This document shows, in pieces, positions 1 through 9,144 of a stretch of DNA of 64,000 nt; position 1 is the first letter of the stretch; every line of letters begins with the position of its first letter. The notes under the pieces were generated by a model. That model was not told the origin of the DNA. It saw nothing but the letters and a program-made list of their open reading frames with translations, and made no database searches. The translations under genes were made by a program, and so were the position numbers. Source of the DNA: Pseudooceanicola aestuarii (GTDB lineage: Bacteria > Pseudomonadota > Alphaproteobacteria > Rhodobacterales > Rhodobacteraceae); the NCBI RefSeq assembly GCF_010614805.1, contig NZ_JAAFZC010000001.1, positions 248,001 through 312,000 on the forward strand, written 5' to 3'.

Positions 1-826
1 GATGCCCGACCAGGTTGGAGGTATCGAGGCCCGACAGTTCTTCTTCCCCGACGGAGAAGGCGACGACGGGGATGTCATCGGCGCTGACACCGGCGGCGGC
101 GAGCTCCTTGTAGAACCCGATATTGGCGTCCCCGTTGATGGTGGAGATCACGCCGACTTTCTTGCCGTCCGCGCCCAGCGCCACGACATCGGCGACGATC
201 TTGGACCAGTCGGAATGGCCGAAAGGGGTGTAGTTGACGAAGATGTCTTCTTCCGCGATGCCCTTGTCCTTGAGGTAGCTTTCAAGAATGTTGTTGGTCG
301 TGCGTGGGTAGACGTAATCGGTGCCCAGCAGGGCAAATTTCTCGACGCCCAGTTCTTCCAGATAGTAGTCGGTGGCCGGGATGGCCTGCTGGTTGGGTGC
401 GGCGCCGGTGTAGAACACGTTCCTGGACGATTCCTCGCCCTCGTATTGCACCGGGTAGAACAGCAGGCCGTTCAGCTCCTCGATCACCGGCAGGACGGAT
501 TTGCGGCTGACCGAGGTCCAGCAGCCGAACATCACGTCCACTTCCGAGACGGTCAGCAGCTCTCGCGCCTTTTCGGCGAACAGCGGCCAATCTGAGGCGG
601 GATCGACGACCACGGCTTCCAGTTGCTTGCCCAGCACCCCGCCCTTCTTGTTCTGCTCCTCGATGAGCATCAGCATGGTGTCTTTCAGCGTGGTCTCCGA
701 GATCGCCATGGTCCCGGTCAGCGAATGCAGCACGCCCACCTTGATGGTGTCTTGGGCAGCGGCCGCGCCGGACAGCAGGATCGTCCCTGCGGCGGCGCCC
801 AGCATGGTCTTCAGAAAATGCGACAT
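1..826 (-). CDS. urtA: Urea ABC transporter substrate-binding protein (partial)
   Basis: Periplasmic binding protein of the UrtABCDE urea (or short-chain amide) importer. The protein opens with a Sec signal peptide ([10 protein letters not shown], then an Ala-rich hydrophobic core ending GAAAAQD). The mature part begins [17 protein letters not shown], the typical start of the leucine/urea-binding (Peripla_BP_5) fold, and [15 protein letters not shown] and YVYPRTTN are UrtA-like. The C-terminus lies beyond the left edge. I chose the ATG at 824-826 because it gives a clean signal peptide. An in-frame ATG at 893-895 would add 23 unlikely residues but has a purine-rich stretch before it. The gene points the same way as the Anbu operon but is separated from it by about 530 bp. 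Apart from the two candidate sites listed next, I see nothing else in that gap. Confidence 0.88.
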   Translation of the reverse strand, partial: MSHFLKTMLGAAAGTILLSGAAAAQDTIKVGVLHSLTGTMAISETTLKDTMLMLIEEQNKKGGVLGKQLEAVVVDPASDWPLFAEKARELLTVSEVDVMFGCWTSVSRKSVLPVIEELNGLLFYPVQYEGEESSRNVFYTGAAPNQQAIPATDYYLEELGVEKFALLGTDYVYPRTTNNILESYLKDKGIAEEDIFVNYTPFGHSDWSKIVADVVALGADGKKVGVISTINGDANIGFYKELAAAGVSADDIPVVAFSVGEEELSGLDTSNLVGH

Positions 827-1028
827 GAAATGCGGTATCCCTTCATCATCCGCCGCAGCGGCACCGATACAGGTCGCGCGTGTTCGACATGTCATGCGTT
901 CCCCCCTATATGGCACGTGCAGCTTGTTGTTGCGTTCGTGCGGTGGTGACATCCGGCCAGGAAAGTTTGCCACCGCACTCCAGTTTCGCCCCTGTTGGCA
1001 GGTGCGCCCCCATGAAGGCGGGTTCGGT

Positions 1029-1045
1029 GGCAAGTGCCTATCCAA
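1029..1045 (-). promoter_or_regulatory. Candidate sigma-54 promoter for urtA
   Basis: On the minus strand the bases read TTGGATAGGCACTTGCC. This keeps the invariant GG and GC ten bases apart and has TTGC at -12, as in the sigma-54 consensus TGGCACG-N4-TTGC. The -24 half is only partly conserved. It sits about 200 bp upstream of urtA on the correct strand. The match is by eye, and a chance hit in GC-rich DNA cannot be excluded. Confidence 0.35.
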
Positions 1046-1076
1046 GACGCAGCTTTCCGGGGGGCACAACGTCACC

Positions 1077-1093
1077 TGCACATTACTTGTGCG
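1077..1093 (-). promoter_or_regulatory. Candidate NtrC-type binding site
   Basis: The plus strand reads TGCACATTACTTGTGCG: TGCAC and GTGCG separated by seven bases. It differs from the enterobacterial-type NtrC site TGCAC-N7-GTGCA only at the last base. It lies about 40 bp upstream of the candidate sigma-54 promoter. NtrC control of urea transporters is established in several bacteria; its operation here is inferred. Confidence 0.35.
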
Positions 1094-1357
1094 CTCTTTC
1101 CGTGTGCTTGCCAAAAAAACGGGCGGAATATCACATAACGATACCGCTGCAGCGCAGCACCGACTCGCCTGGCCATGTGGCGCGGCGCCGGATCGGGGGG
1201 AGACCGGGGCTGACATCGGCCTGCGTCGGAGCCGGGTGGAGATTGTGCCAGCCGCTGGTGAGGGAGGACTCAGCGGAGCACGCGACACATCCATTCGATC
1301 CCTCGACACCCGAAAGGACGGGCCGCGCGGCGCAGGATCAGGTCCGCACGCGAGAGA

Positions 1358-2092
1358 TCAATCAATCGTGAAATCCGGCAGGCTGCCAAAGGCGTCACGC
1401 AGGGCCACGCCCCAGCCGCGCGAGATCTCGTCGAAATAGGGATCGTCGCGGTTGATGCGACCGGTACGCCCCTCCGCCAGGGTGTCGGTTTCGTAGATAT
1501 GCCAGTCCAGCGGCAGATCGACGGAGAGATTGGCCTTGATCGTGCTGTCGAAACTGACCAGCAGCAGCTTGATCGCTTCTTCAAAGGACATGCCGCTGTC
1601 ATAGGCGCGCAGCAGGATCGGACGGCCGTATTTCGTCTCGCCGATCTGGAAGAACGGCGTGTCTTCGCCGGCCTCGACGAAATTTCCCTCGGGGTAGACC
1701 AGGTAGAGCTGCGGGTCGCCGCCGGCGATCTGCCCCCCCAGGATGATCGTCGCGTTAAAGGCCGCATCGGCACGCTGGCCGGCATCCGCATGGACGGCAA
1801 TCGTTTCCTTCAGCACCCGCCCGACCAGCCGGGCGACCTGGAACATGCTGTCCAGCTTGAGGATGTCGGGTTCCCGTTCGGTCGGGGATTTCGACCGTTC
1901 CTGAAGCTCCGCGATTACCGCCTGGGTGGTGGCCAGGTTGCCCGCCGTCATCAGGGTGATGCAGCGATCCCCCGGCACCGAGAAGACGTGCATCTTGCGA
2001 AACGTCGAAATGTTGTCGACGCCCGCGTTGGTGCGGGTGTCGGACATGAAGACCACGCCGCGTTGCAACCTGACACCCACGCAATAGGTCAT
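1358..2092 (-). CDS. Anbu: proteasome-type protease (COG3484)
   Basis: A 244-residue Ntn-hydrolase of the Anbu (ancestral beta subunit) family, related to proteasome beta subunits and HslV. It starts MTYCVGVRL, so the nucleophile Thr directly follows the initiator Met and no propeptide is needed. Counting from that Thr, an Asp at 17 (in MSDTRTNAG) and a Lys at 32 (in FRKMHVF) occupy the places of the proteasomal catalytic Asp17 and Lys33. The length is normal for Anbu. An upstream in-frame ATG at 2257 would bury the Thr, so the start at 2092 is preferred. It is the last gene of a four-gene operon, 31 bp after a transglutaminase-like gene. The family's substrate is unknown; published structures show open helical or ring-like assemblies. 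The identification is firm, the role is not. Confidence 0.93.
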   Translation of the reverse strand: MTYCVGVRLQRGVVFMSDTRTNAGVDNISTFRKMHVFSVPGDRCITLMTAGNLATTQAVIAELQERSKSPTEREPDILKLDSMFQVARLVGRVLKETIAVHADAGQRADAAFNATIILGGQIAGGDPQLYLVYPEGNFVEAGEDTPFFQIGETKYGRPILLRAYDSGMSFEEAIKLLLVSFDSTIKANLSVDLPLDWHIYETDTLAEGRTGRINRDDPYFDEISRGWGVALRDAFGSLPDFTID

Positions 2093-2123
2093 GATTCCCG
2101 TTCTCCGTACTGGACGGGTAGTG

Positions 2124-2927
2124 CTATTGCTGAACCTGCACGGAAACGCAAAGCTCTTCTTGCGCGTCGCCCTGGCGCAGGCCGTGCACCGGGGCCGCGT
2201 CGGCATAGTCGCGTCCCACTGCCACGCGGACATAGCGGTCATCGGGGCATTGTGCATTGGCCGCGTCGAAGCCGACCCAGCCCAGCCCGTCGATCCAGAT
2301 TTCGGCCCAGGCGTGGCTGGCCTCCTGATCCACGGTGTCGGACATCATCAGGTAGCCCGAGACATAGCGCGCCGGCCGGCCCAGCAGGCGGGCGCAGGCG
2401 ATCATCGCATGGGCCTGATCCTGGCAGACCCCCTGCCCGGATCTGGCGGCAGCCTCTGCCGTGGTGGCACTGCCGGTCGTGCCCTTGGTATAAGCCACCG
2501 CCTCCGCCACGGCGTCACACAGGCGGTGCATCCCATCCAGCGGATCGTCCTGCGCGTGCTTCTCCAGCGGGGCGGCCAGCGCGCGCAGGGTATCGCCCGG
2601 CGCGGTCAGGGCGGTGTCGGCGGTGAACAGCCACAGCGGCGCCAGCGTCCGGCCCGCACCCAGCACGCCGGACAGGTCCTGCGTCTCCACCTCCCCTTCG
2701 GAGGTGATCGACAGGCGGGTCGCCCCCTCGTCCATCATGACCAGATCCACGTCATTGCGGAAGTGATCGACGAATTGCACCTGCCGGGTCGCGCCCTGAA
2801 CCTGCGTGGACCAGCGCCGCGTTTCCTGCCCCGGCCCGCTGCGTGGCGTCAGGCGCAATTGCAGCAATGCATAGCTGACGGGCTGGTCATAGCTGTAGGT
2901 CGTGGTGTGGGAAATCGTCAGACGCAT
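2124..2927 (-). CDS. Transglutaminase-like protein of the Anbu cluster
   Basis: A 267-residue protein with an N-terminal beta-rich domain (Bact_transglu_N type, starting MRLTISHTTTYSYDQPV) and a papain-like transglutaminase core. The catalytic triad is visible: Cys168 in GVCQDQAHAM, His205 in ASHAWAE and Asp221 in VGFDAAN. Bacterial members may cleave or form amide bonds rather than cross-link proteins. No signal peptide is seen, so it is probably cytoplasmic. It starts 6 bp after the alpha-E gene and precedes Anbu, the gene order known for this conserved cluster. It is one of three transglutaminase domains encoded in this 11-kb block. Confidence 0.92.
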   Translation of the reverse strand: MRLTISHTTTYSYDQPVSYALLQLRLTPRSGPGQETRRWSTQVQGATRQVQFVDHFRNDVDLVMMDEGATRLSITSEGEVETQDLSGVLGAGRTLAPLWLFTADTALTAPGDTLRALAAPLEKHAQDDPLDGMHRLCDAVAEAVAYTKGTTGSATTAEAAARSGQGVCQDQAHAMIACARLLGRPARYVSGYLMMSDTVDQEASHAWAEIWIDGLGWVGFDAANAQCPDDRYVRVAVGRDYADAAPVHGLRQGDAQEELCVSVQVQQ

Positions 2928-2933
2928 CGCATT

Positions 2934-3881
2934 CTATCCGTAGAACCTGAAATCTTCCTGCACCTGGCTGGCCAGCCGGGCCGTATCGCTGATCGAGCGT
3001 TCAAGGAACTCGTGCAGCCCCTCGTCGAATATCTCCTCGATATCGCGACCTGACAAGCGTTCGTCGATCTGCCGGGACAGGGCCACGCAGGGCAGGTCCG
3101 GATCCACGCCCCGCCCCAGGTAGGTCAGGTTGCCCAGGATCTTGGAATGGCAGAACGCCAGAGAGCGCGGCATCCGTTTGTCGAGGATAAGGAAGTCCGC
3201 GATGGCCCGAGGTGAGGTGTCGCTTTCGTTCAGCCAGCGGAACGACCGGAATGCCGAGACGGAGCGCAGGATCGTCTCCCATTGGGCATTGTCCATCGAA
3301 CTGCCGATATAGGCGGCAGAGGGCAGCAGCACATAGTATTTCACGTCCAGAATCCGCGCCGTGTTGTCCGCGCGTTCGACAAAGGTGCCGACACGGGCGA
3401 AATCGAAGATCTCGTTGCGCAGCATGGTGCCGTGCAGCGCCCCGCGCACCAGTGACGAATGCTGCCGGATGGAGGTCAGCACCCCGGCCAGATCCTTGAC
3501 CGAGACGGGCCGCGCCAGCGCCGGCTTCATGGTCATCCATGCCTCGTTGGTGGCCTCCCAGACTTCGGAGGACAGCGCGGTGCGCACCATGCGCGCGTTG
3601 GACCGGGCGGCGGCAAAGCAGTTCATCACCGCCGAGGAATTGTCAGGATCGCGGAGCAGGAAATTGATGACCGTAGCGCCGTCGAAATGATCGTTCTTGG
3701 CCAGATAGGCGTCGCGCACCCCGGCGGTGGAGATGATGGATTCCCATTCCGCTTCGGCCTCGTGCGAGGCGGTCAGCGCGATACGAAACCCGGTTTCCAG
3801 AAGGCGCGCGATGTTTTCCGCCCGTTCCAGGTAGCGGAACATCCAGAAAAGTCCGCCCGCCGTGCGTCCCAGCATTGCCAT
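2934..3881 (-). CDS. Alpha-E domain protein (COG2307)
   Basis: A 315-residue, mostly helical protein of the alpha-E (DUF403) family. The start MLGRTAGGLFWMFRYLERAE and the later RVGTFVERADNTARILDVKYY are family hallmarks. It has no known enzymatic activity. It always travels with circularly permuted ATP-grasp proteins and is sometimes fused to them, as in the paralogue at 9145, which suggests the two form a complex. It begins one base after the stop of the ATP-grasp gene and ends 6 bp before the transglutaminase gene, so translational coupling is likely. Confidence 0.92.
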   Translation of the reverse strand: MAMLGRTAGGLFWMFRYLERAENIARLLETGFRIALTASHEAEAEWESIISTAGVRDAYLAKNDHFDGATVINFLLRDPDNSSAVMNCFAAARSNARMVRTALSSEVWEATNEAWMTMKPALARPVSVKDLAGVLTSIRQHSSLVRGALHGTMLRNEIFDFARVGTFVERADNTARILDVKYYVLLPSAAYIGSSMDNAQWETILRSVSAFRSFRWLNESDTSPRAIADFLILDKRMPRSLAFCHSKILGNLTYLGRGVDPDLPCVALSRQIDERLSGRDIEEIFDEGLHEFLERSISDTARLASQVQEDFRFYG

Positions 3882-3882
3882 G

Positions 3883-5310
3883 TCAGTCCCCCAGAACCCA
3901 GGTATCCTTGGTGCCGCCCCCTTGGGAGGAATTGACGACCAGTGATCCCTCCTTCAGGGCGACGCGTGTCAGCCCGCCGGCCGTGATGTGCACCCGCCCC
4001 GGCGCGACCAGCACATAGGGTCGCAGATCGACATGGCGCGGTGCAAGCCCGGCCTTGGTCATGATCGGCACGGTGGACAGGGCCAGCGTCGGCTGGGCGA
4101 TGTAATTGCCGGGCTTGGCGCGTAGCTTGTCCTCGAAATCTTTCAGTTCCTTCTTCGAGGCGGCCGGCCCGACCAGCATCCCGTAGCCGCCCGATCCGTG
4201 CACCTCCTTGACCACCAGATCCGCCAGATTGTCGAGCACGTATTTCAGGCTGTCCGCCTCCGAACAGCGCCAGGTCGGCACGTTCTTCAGGATCGCCTTC
4301 TCGCCGGTGTAGAATTCCACGATGTCGGGCATGTAGGAATACAGCGCCTTGTCGTCCGAGATCCCGGTGCCCGGCGCATTGGCGATGGTGATGTTGCCCG
4401 CGCGGTAGACATCCATGATGCCCGGCACGCCCAGCATGCTGTCAGGGTTGAAGGTCAGCGGATCCAGATATTCGTCGTCCACCCGACGATACAGTACGTC
4501 GATCGGCACGTAGCCCCGGATCGTGCGCATGCAGACCTGCCCGTCGACGATGCGCAGGTCGCCTGCTTCCACCAGTTCGGCGCCCATCTGGTCGGCCAGG
4601 AAGGAATGTTCGAAATAGGCCGAATTGTACAGCCCCGGCGTCAGCACGGCGACACGCGGCTTCGTCCCGTCGAAATTCGGCGGCGCGCATTCGGACAGGG
4701 AGCGGCGCAATTCGGCCGGATAGCTGCTGACCGGACGCACCTTCATCTGGGTGAAGAGTTCGGGGAACATCTGGATCATCGTCTCGCGATTTTCCAGCAT
4801 GTAGGACACGCCCGAGGGGGTGCGGGCATTGTCCTCCAGCACGTAGAAATCGTTCTCCCCGGTGCGGACCAGGTCGGTGCCGACGATATGTGTGAAGACC
4901 CCGCCCGGCGGCTGCATCCCGATCATCTCGGGCAGGAAGGCGGCGTTGTTGGCGATGATGTGGCTGGGCAGACGTCCGGCTTTCAGGATTTCCTGACGAT
5001 TGTAGATGTCCCCGAGGAAGGCGTTGATCGCCCGCACCCGTTGTTCGATGCCGCGTTCCAATTGCCGCCATTCGGCCGCCGCGATGATGCGGGGCACGAT
5101 ATCGAAGGGGATCAGCCGTTCATCGGCCTCCTGCTGTCCGTACACATTGAAGGTGATGCCGATTCGGCGAAAGAAGCTCTCGGCCTCTGCCGATTTCTTC
5201 AGCAGTGATCGGGGGTCTTCGCCCGCGAACCATTCCGCATATTGGGCATAGGGCGCGCGCGCAGCGCCGGCCGCATTGCCCATCTCGTCGAAGAACCTGG
5301 TATCGTTCAT
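3883..5310 (-). CDS. Circularly permuted ATP-grasp protein (COG2308)
   Basis: A 475-residue member of the circularly permuted type-2 ATP-grasp family, predicted to activate a carboxylate with ATP and join it to an amine (amidoligase). Visible landmarks are the [17 protein letters not shown] segment (159-175), [14 protein letters not shown] (222-235), [18 protein letters not shown] (311-328), and a lysine plus glycine-rich ATP loop [15 protein letters not shown] (368-382), followed by DLRPY (428-432) and [13 protein letters not shown]. All expected ATP-binding elements appear intact. It is the first gene of the leftward operon and is transcribed away from the DUF2126 gene across a 340-bp divergent promoter region. 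Substrate unknown. Confidence 0.93.
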   Translation of the reverse strand: MNDTRFFDEMGNAAGAARAPYAQYAEWFAGEDPRSLLKKSAEAESFFRRIGITFNVYGQQEADERLIPFDIVPRIIAAAEWRQLERGIEQRVRAINAFLGDIYNRQEILKAGRLPSHIIANNAAFLPEMIGMQPPGGVFTHIVGTDLVRTGENDFYVLEDNARTPSGVSYMLENRETMIQMFPELFTQMKVRPVSSYPAELRRSLSECAPPNFDGTKPRVAVLTPGLYNSAYFEHSFLADQMGAELVEAGDLRIVDGQVCMRTIRGYVPIDVLYRRVDDEYLDPLTFNPDSMLGVPGIMDVYRAGNITIANAPGTGISDDKALYSYMPDIVEFYTGEKAILKNVPTWRCSEADSLKYVLDNLADLVVKEVHGSGGYGMLVGPAASKKELKDFEDKLRAKPGNYIAQPTLALSTVPIMTKAGLAPRHVDLRPYVLVAPGRVHITAGGLTRVALKEGSLVVNSSQGGGTKDTWVLGD

Positions 5311-5445
5311 GTTTCCCCTCGCTCCTGACCCGTGGCGGACCCATCACACAGCCCCCGCCAGGCGGTTCGATCGTAGTGACGACAGTCCTGGACGCGAGAC
5401 CGGACCCCGGTTCCCTTGCGTCGAACAGGTCGCTTGCGGCGGTTC

Positions 5446-5462
5446 TGCCCACAAATTGGGCA
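5446..5462. promoter_or_regulatory. Inverted repeat in the divergent promoter region
   Basis: TGCCCA-CAAAT-TGGGCA is a perfect 6-bp inverted repeat with a 5-bp, AT-rich spacer. It sits between the divergent starts of the ATP-grasp gene (5310) and the DUF2126 gene (5651). Its size and position fit an operator for a dimeric regulator controlling both operons. No regulator gene is adjacent. The rest of the 5311-5650 gap holds no gene that I can support. Confidence 0.4.
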
Positions 5463-5650
5463 CTTACCGCCAGCCCGGTCAACGACAAGCCGATTCCGAC
5501 GATCATTCGTTTGATGATAAGGTGAAAGACGGGAAATGCCACAGGCACGGCGCGGCGACGACCCATGCGTGGCGGGCGAACTTGCCCGGTCACGGCAAAC
5601 CGTGCCAAGGATTGAACCAACGGCACCGCGCCGAGGAGGGGCAGATACCC

Positions 5651-8600
5651 ATGGCGATCAATGCAGCGATTCACCACCTGACGCATTACACCTATGACCG
5701 CCCGGTCATGCTGGGGCCGCAGATCATCCGGCTGCGCCCCGCGCCGCATTCGCGCACGCGGGTGATCTCCCATTCGCTGCGGGTCTCGCCGGAGGGACAT
5801 TTCGTCAATCACCAGCAGGATCCCTATGGCAACTGGCAGGCGCGTTTCGTCTTTCCCGAGCCGGTTCGCGAACTGAAGATCGAGGTCGACCTGGTCGCCG
5901 ACATGTCGGTCTACAACCCCTTCGACTTCTTCGTCGAGGACAGCGCGGAGCGGTGGCCTTTCAAGGTGCCCGCCGACCTGGGCAGCGACCTGTCGATCTA
6001 CTCCAGTCCCGAGCCCGCCGGCCCCCGGCTCAAGGCGTTCCTGCGCGACATCCCGCAGGACACCGATCACACCGTGGATTTCCTGGTCGGGTTGAACGCC
6101 CATCTCGCCGACAGCATCGGCTATGTCATCCGCATGGAACCGGGCGTTCAGACACCGGAGGAAACGCTGGCCTCGGGCCGGGGGTCGTGCCGGGACAGTT
6201 CGTGGCTTCTGGTTCAGGTGTTGCGGCACCTGGGGTTCGCGGCGCGCTTCGTGTCGGGCTACCTGATCCAGTTGAAACCGGACCTGAAGGCGCTGGACGG
6301 GCCACAGGGCACCGATCACGATTTCACCGACCTGCACGCCTGGTGCGAGGTCTTCCTGCCCGGCGCCGGCTGGATCGGGCTGGACCCGACATCCGGCCTG
6401 TTGACCGGGGAAAGCCACATCCCCCTGGCCGCCACCCCGCATTACCGCACCGCCGCGCCGATCTCGGGCGGGTTCACCGCCGATGGAGAGCCCGAGATCA
6501 GCTTTGATTTCGACATGCAGGTCACGCGCATCTCCGAACATCCGCGCATCACCAAGCCGTTTTCCGAGGAGAGCTGGCAGCGGCTGAATACCCTGGGGCA
6601 CAAGGTCGACGCACGGCTGGCGGAGGGCGACGTGCGCCTTACCATGGGAGGGGAGCCGACCTTTGTCTCCATCGACGATTTCGAAAGCGCGGAATGGAAC
6701 ATCGCTGCTGTCGGCCCGGCCAAGCGTGCGCTGGCTGACGACCTGATCCGCCGCCTTCAGGCCCGGTTCGCGCCGGGCGGGTTTCTGCATTACGGCCAGG
6801 GCAAGTGGTATCCCGGCGAAACACTGCCGCGCTGGACCTTCTCCCTGTTCTGGCGCCGTGACGGCGTGCCGGTCTGGCAGGACACCGCCCTGATCGCCAA
6901 GGAAGACGCCGAAACCCCTGCCACCGCCGCCGAGGCGAGGACCTTCATGCAAGGCCTGGCGACAGAGCTGGGCCTGGAGGAGGATTTCGCCCTGCCCGCC
7001 TTCGAGGATCCCGCCGAATGGATGCTGCGGGAGGCCGATTTGCCGCCCAATGTCACCCCCGAGGACAGCAAGCTGAAGGACGCGGAGGCGCGCGCGCGGA
7101 TGGCGCGGGTGTTTGCCCGCGGACTGACCGAACCGGCGGGCTACGTGCTGCCGATCCAGCGCTGGCAGGCGCGCGCCACCGGCCCACGCTGGCGGTCCGA
7201 GAAATGGCGCACCCGGCGTGGTCACCTGTTTCTGGTGCCCGGCGACAGCCCCGTGGGCTTTCGCTTGCCGCTGGCGGCGCTTCCGCATGTGCCGCCGTCG
7301 CAATACCCCTATTCCTACCCGGTCGATCCCACGACCCCGCGCGATGCGCTTCCGGATTTCCACGCGGAGCGCGCGGCCGCCCGCCGCGCCGCAGAGGCCG
7401 CGCAGGACCGCCAGCGCGCCGACGAGGATGCCGACCGGGCCACCCGCACGCCGCAGGTGGATGCAGGCCGCACCCAATCCTCCCGCCCCGCACCGGAGGC
7501 CGCGCCGCGCGCCCGGGGCACTGACCAGCAGGTGACGGACCAGCAAGTGACGGAACAACAGGGCCGCAAGGCCGGTGTCGATCCTGGCCGGGGCGCCGTG
7601 CGCACCGCCATCGCGATAGAGCCACGCGATGGGCGGCTGTGCCTTTTCATGCCCCCCTGCGAAGCTCTGGAGGATTACCTGGACCTGCTGACCGCCGCCG
7701 AAACGGTCGCCGAACGCATGGGTCTGCCGATCCATGTAGAGGGGTATTCCCCGCCCGACGACCCCCGCCTGAACGTGATCCGCGTCGCCCCTGATCCCGG
7801 CGTGATCGAGGTCAACGTGCACCCCGCCCATGATTGGGACGAATGCGTCGCCACGACGCAGGCGATCTATGACGCCGCCCGCCAATCCCGGCTGGGGGCG
7901 GAGAAATTCATGATCGACGGGCGCCACACCGGCACCGGCGGTGGCAATCATGTGGTGGTCGGCGGCGCCACACCGGACGACAGCCCGTTCCTGCGGCGGC
8001 CAGATCTTCTGCGCTCGCTGGTCCTGTACTGGCTGCGGCATCCGTCGCTGTCCTATCTGTTCTCCGGGCTGTTCATCGGCCCGACCAGCCAGGCGCCCCG
8101 CATCGACGAGGCCCGGCACGATACGCTCTACGAGCTGGAGATCGCGCTGGCCCAGGTGCCCGACCCCGGCGAGGCGCAGCCGCAGCCCCTGCCCTGGCTG
8201 CTGGACCGGCTGTTCCGCAACATGATGACCGATGTCACCGGCAATACCCACCGGGCCGAGATCTGCATCGACAAGCTTTATTCCCCCGACGGGCCAACCG
8301 GGCGGCTGGGACTGGTGGAGTTCCGCGGCTTCGAGATGCCCCCCGACCCGAGGATGAGCCTGGCGCAACAATTGCTGATCCGCGCCATCATCGCCCGTGC
8401 CTGGGCCGCTCCGATCAAGGGCAAGCCGGTCCGCTGGGGCACCGTGCTGCACGACCGCTACATGCTGCCGGCCTTTGTCTGGGCGGATTTCATGGATGTG
8501 CTGCGCGACCTGCGCGACCATGGGTTCGAAATGGAACCGGAATGGTTCGTGGCCCAACAGGAATTCCGCTTTCCGTTCTGCGGCGAAACCACTGTGGAAG

Positions 8601-9118
8601 GCGTCAACCTGGAGTTGCGCCAGGCGCTGGAACCCTGGCATGTTCTGGGCGAAACCGGCGCCATCGGCGGCACCGTGCGCCACACCGACAGTTCGGTGGA
8701 ACGGTTGCAGGTGCGCATGACCACCCAGCATCCCGACCGCTACGCGATCTGTTGCAACGGGCGGCGGGTGCCGCTGGTGCCCACCGAAGCGGCAGGCGAA
8801 TTCGTCGGCGGCGTCCGGTTCAAGGCCTGGCAACCGCCCGAAGCGTTGCACCCGGTGCTGCCGGTCAACGCGCCGCTGCGGTTCGACATCCTGGACACCT
8901 GGACCGGCCGGGCGATCGGTGGCTGCACCTATCACGTGGCCCATCCGGGTGGACGCAGCTACGATACCTTCCCGGTCAATGGCAACGAGGCCGAGGCCCG
9001 GCGCCTCTCCCGGTTCGCGCCGCATGGCCATACGCCCGGCCTGCTGACCCCGCCCGTGGAAATCCCGCATCCGGACTTCCCCCATACGCTTGACCTCAGG
9101 CGGCCGCCCGGTCTCTGA
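5651..9118 (+). CDS. Transglutaminase-DUF2126 putative amidoligase (COG4196)
   Basis: An 1155-residue two-part protein. The N-terminal 300 residues form a transglutaminase-like domain with Cys180 in GSCRDSSWL, His229 in DLHAWCE and Asp245 in IGLDPTSG. The rest is DUF2126, which Pfam describes as a putative amidoligase. Conserved-looking stretches include [16 protein letters not shown] near residue 330, [16 protein letters not shown] sequence near 380, and [20 protein letters not shown] near 770. Between about 570 and 650 lies an Ala/Arg/Gln-rich, probably disordered linker with a short DQQVT tandem repeat. The ATG at 5651 is chosen because [18 protein letters not shown] matches the beta-rich start of the family; upstream in-frame codons look non-coding. 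It is first in the rightward operon. Confidence 0.92.
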   Translation: MAINAAIHHLTHYTYDRPVMLGPQIIRLRPAPHSRTRVISHSLRVSPEGHFVNHQQDPYGNWQARFVFPEPVRELKIEVDLVADMSVYNPFDFFVEDSAERWPFKVPADLGSDLSIYSSPEPAGPRLKAFLRDIPQDTDHTVDFLVGLNAHLADSIGYVIRMEPGVQTPEETLASGRGSCRDSSWLLVQVLRHLGFAARFVSGYLIQLKPDLKALDGPQGTDHDFTDLHAWCEVFLPGAGWIGLDPTSGLLTGESHIPLAATPHYRTAAPISGGFTADGEPEISFDFDMQVTRISEHPRITKPFSEESWQRLNTLGHKVDARLAEGDVRLTMGGEPTFVSIDDFESAEWNIAAVGPAKRALADDLIRRLQARFAPGGFLHYGQGKWYPGETLPRWTFSLFWRRDGVPVWQDTALIAKEDAETPATAAEARTFMQGLATELGLEEDFALPAFEDPAEWMLREADLPPNVTPEDSKLKDAEARARMARVFARGLTEPAGYVLPIQRWQARATGPRWRSEKWRTRRGHLFLVPGDSPVGFRLPLAALPHVPPSQYPYSYPVDPTTPRDALPDFHAERAAARRAAEAAQDRQRADEDADRATRTPQVDAGRTQSSRPAPEAAPRARGTDQQVTDQQVTEQQGRKAGVDPGRGAVRTAIAIEPRDGRLCLFMPPCEALEDYLDLLTAAETVAERMGLPIHVEGYSPPDDPRLNVIRVAPDPGVIEVNVHPAHDWDECVATTQAIYDAARQSRLGAEKFMIDGRHTGTGGGNHVVVGGATPDDSPFLRRPDLLRSLVLYWLRHPSLSYLFSGLFIGPTSQAPRIDEARHDTLYELEIALAQVPDPGEAQPQPLPWLLDRLFRNMMTDVTGNTHRAEICIDKLYSPDGPTGRLGLVEFRGFEMPPDPRMSLAQQLLIRAIIARAWAAPIKGKPVRWGTVLHDRYMLPAFVWADFMDVLRDLRDHGFEMEPEWFVAQQEFRFPFCGETTVEGVNLELRQALEPWHVLGETGAIGGTVRHTDSSVERLQVRMTTQHPDRYAICCNGRRVPLVPTEAAGEFVGGVRFKAWQPPEALHPVLPVNAPLRFDILDTWTGRAIGGCTYHVAHPGGRSYDTFPVNGNEAEARRLSRFAPHGHTPGLLTPPVEIPHPDFPHTLDLRRPPGL

Positions 9119-9144
9119 CTGCCGGATCTGTTCGTGACCTTGAT

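Noticed and set aside
901..925. TGGCACGTGCAGC on the plus strand as a sigma-54 promoter.
   Set aside because: The -12 GC is not at the required distance from the GG, and it points away from urtA.
5276..5650. A longer N-terminus for the DUF2126 protein.
   Set aside because: The upstream frame overlaps the divergent ATP-grasp start and promoter region and lacks the family's beta-rich start, which begins at 5651.
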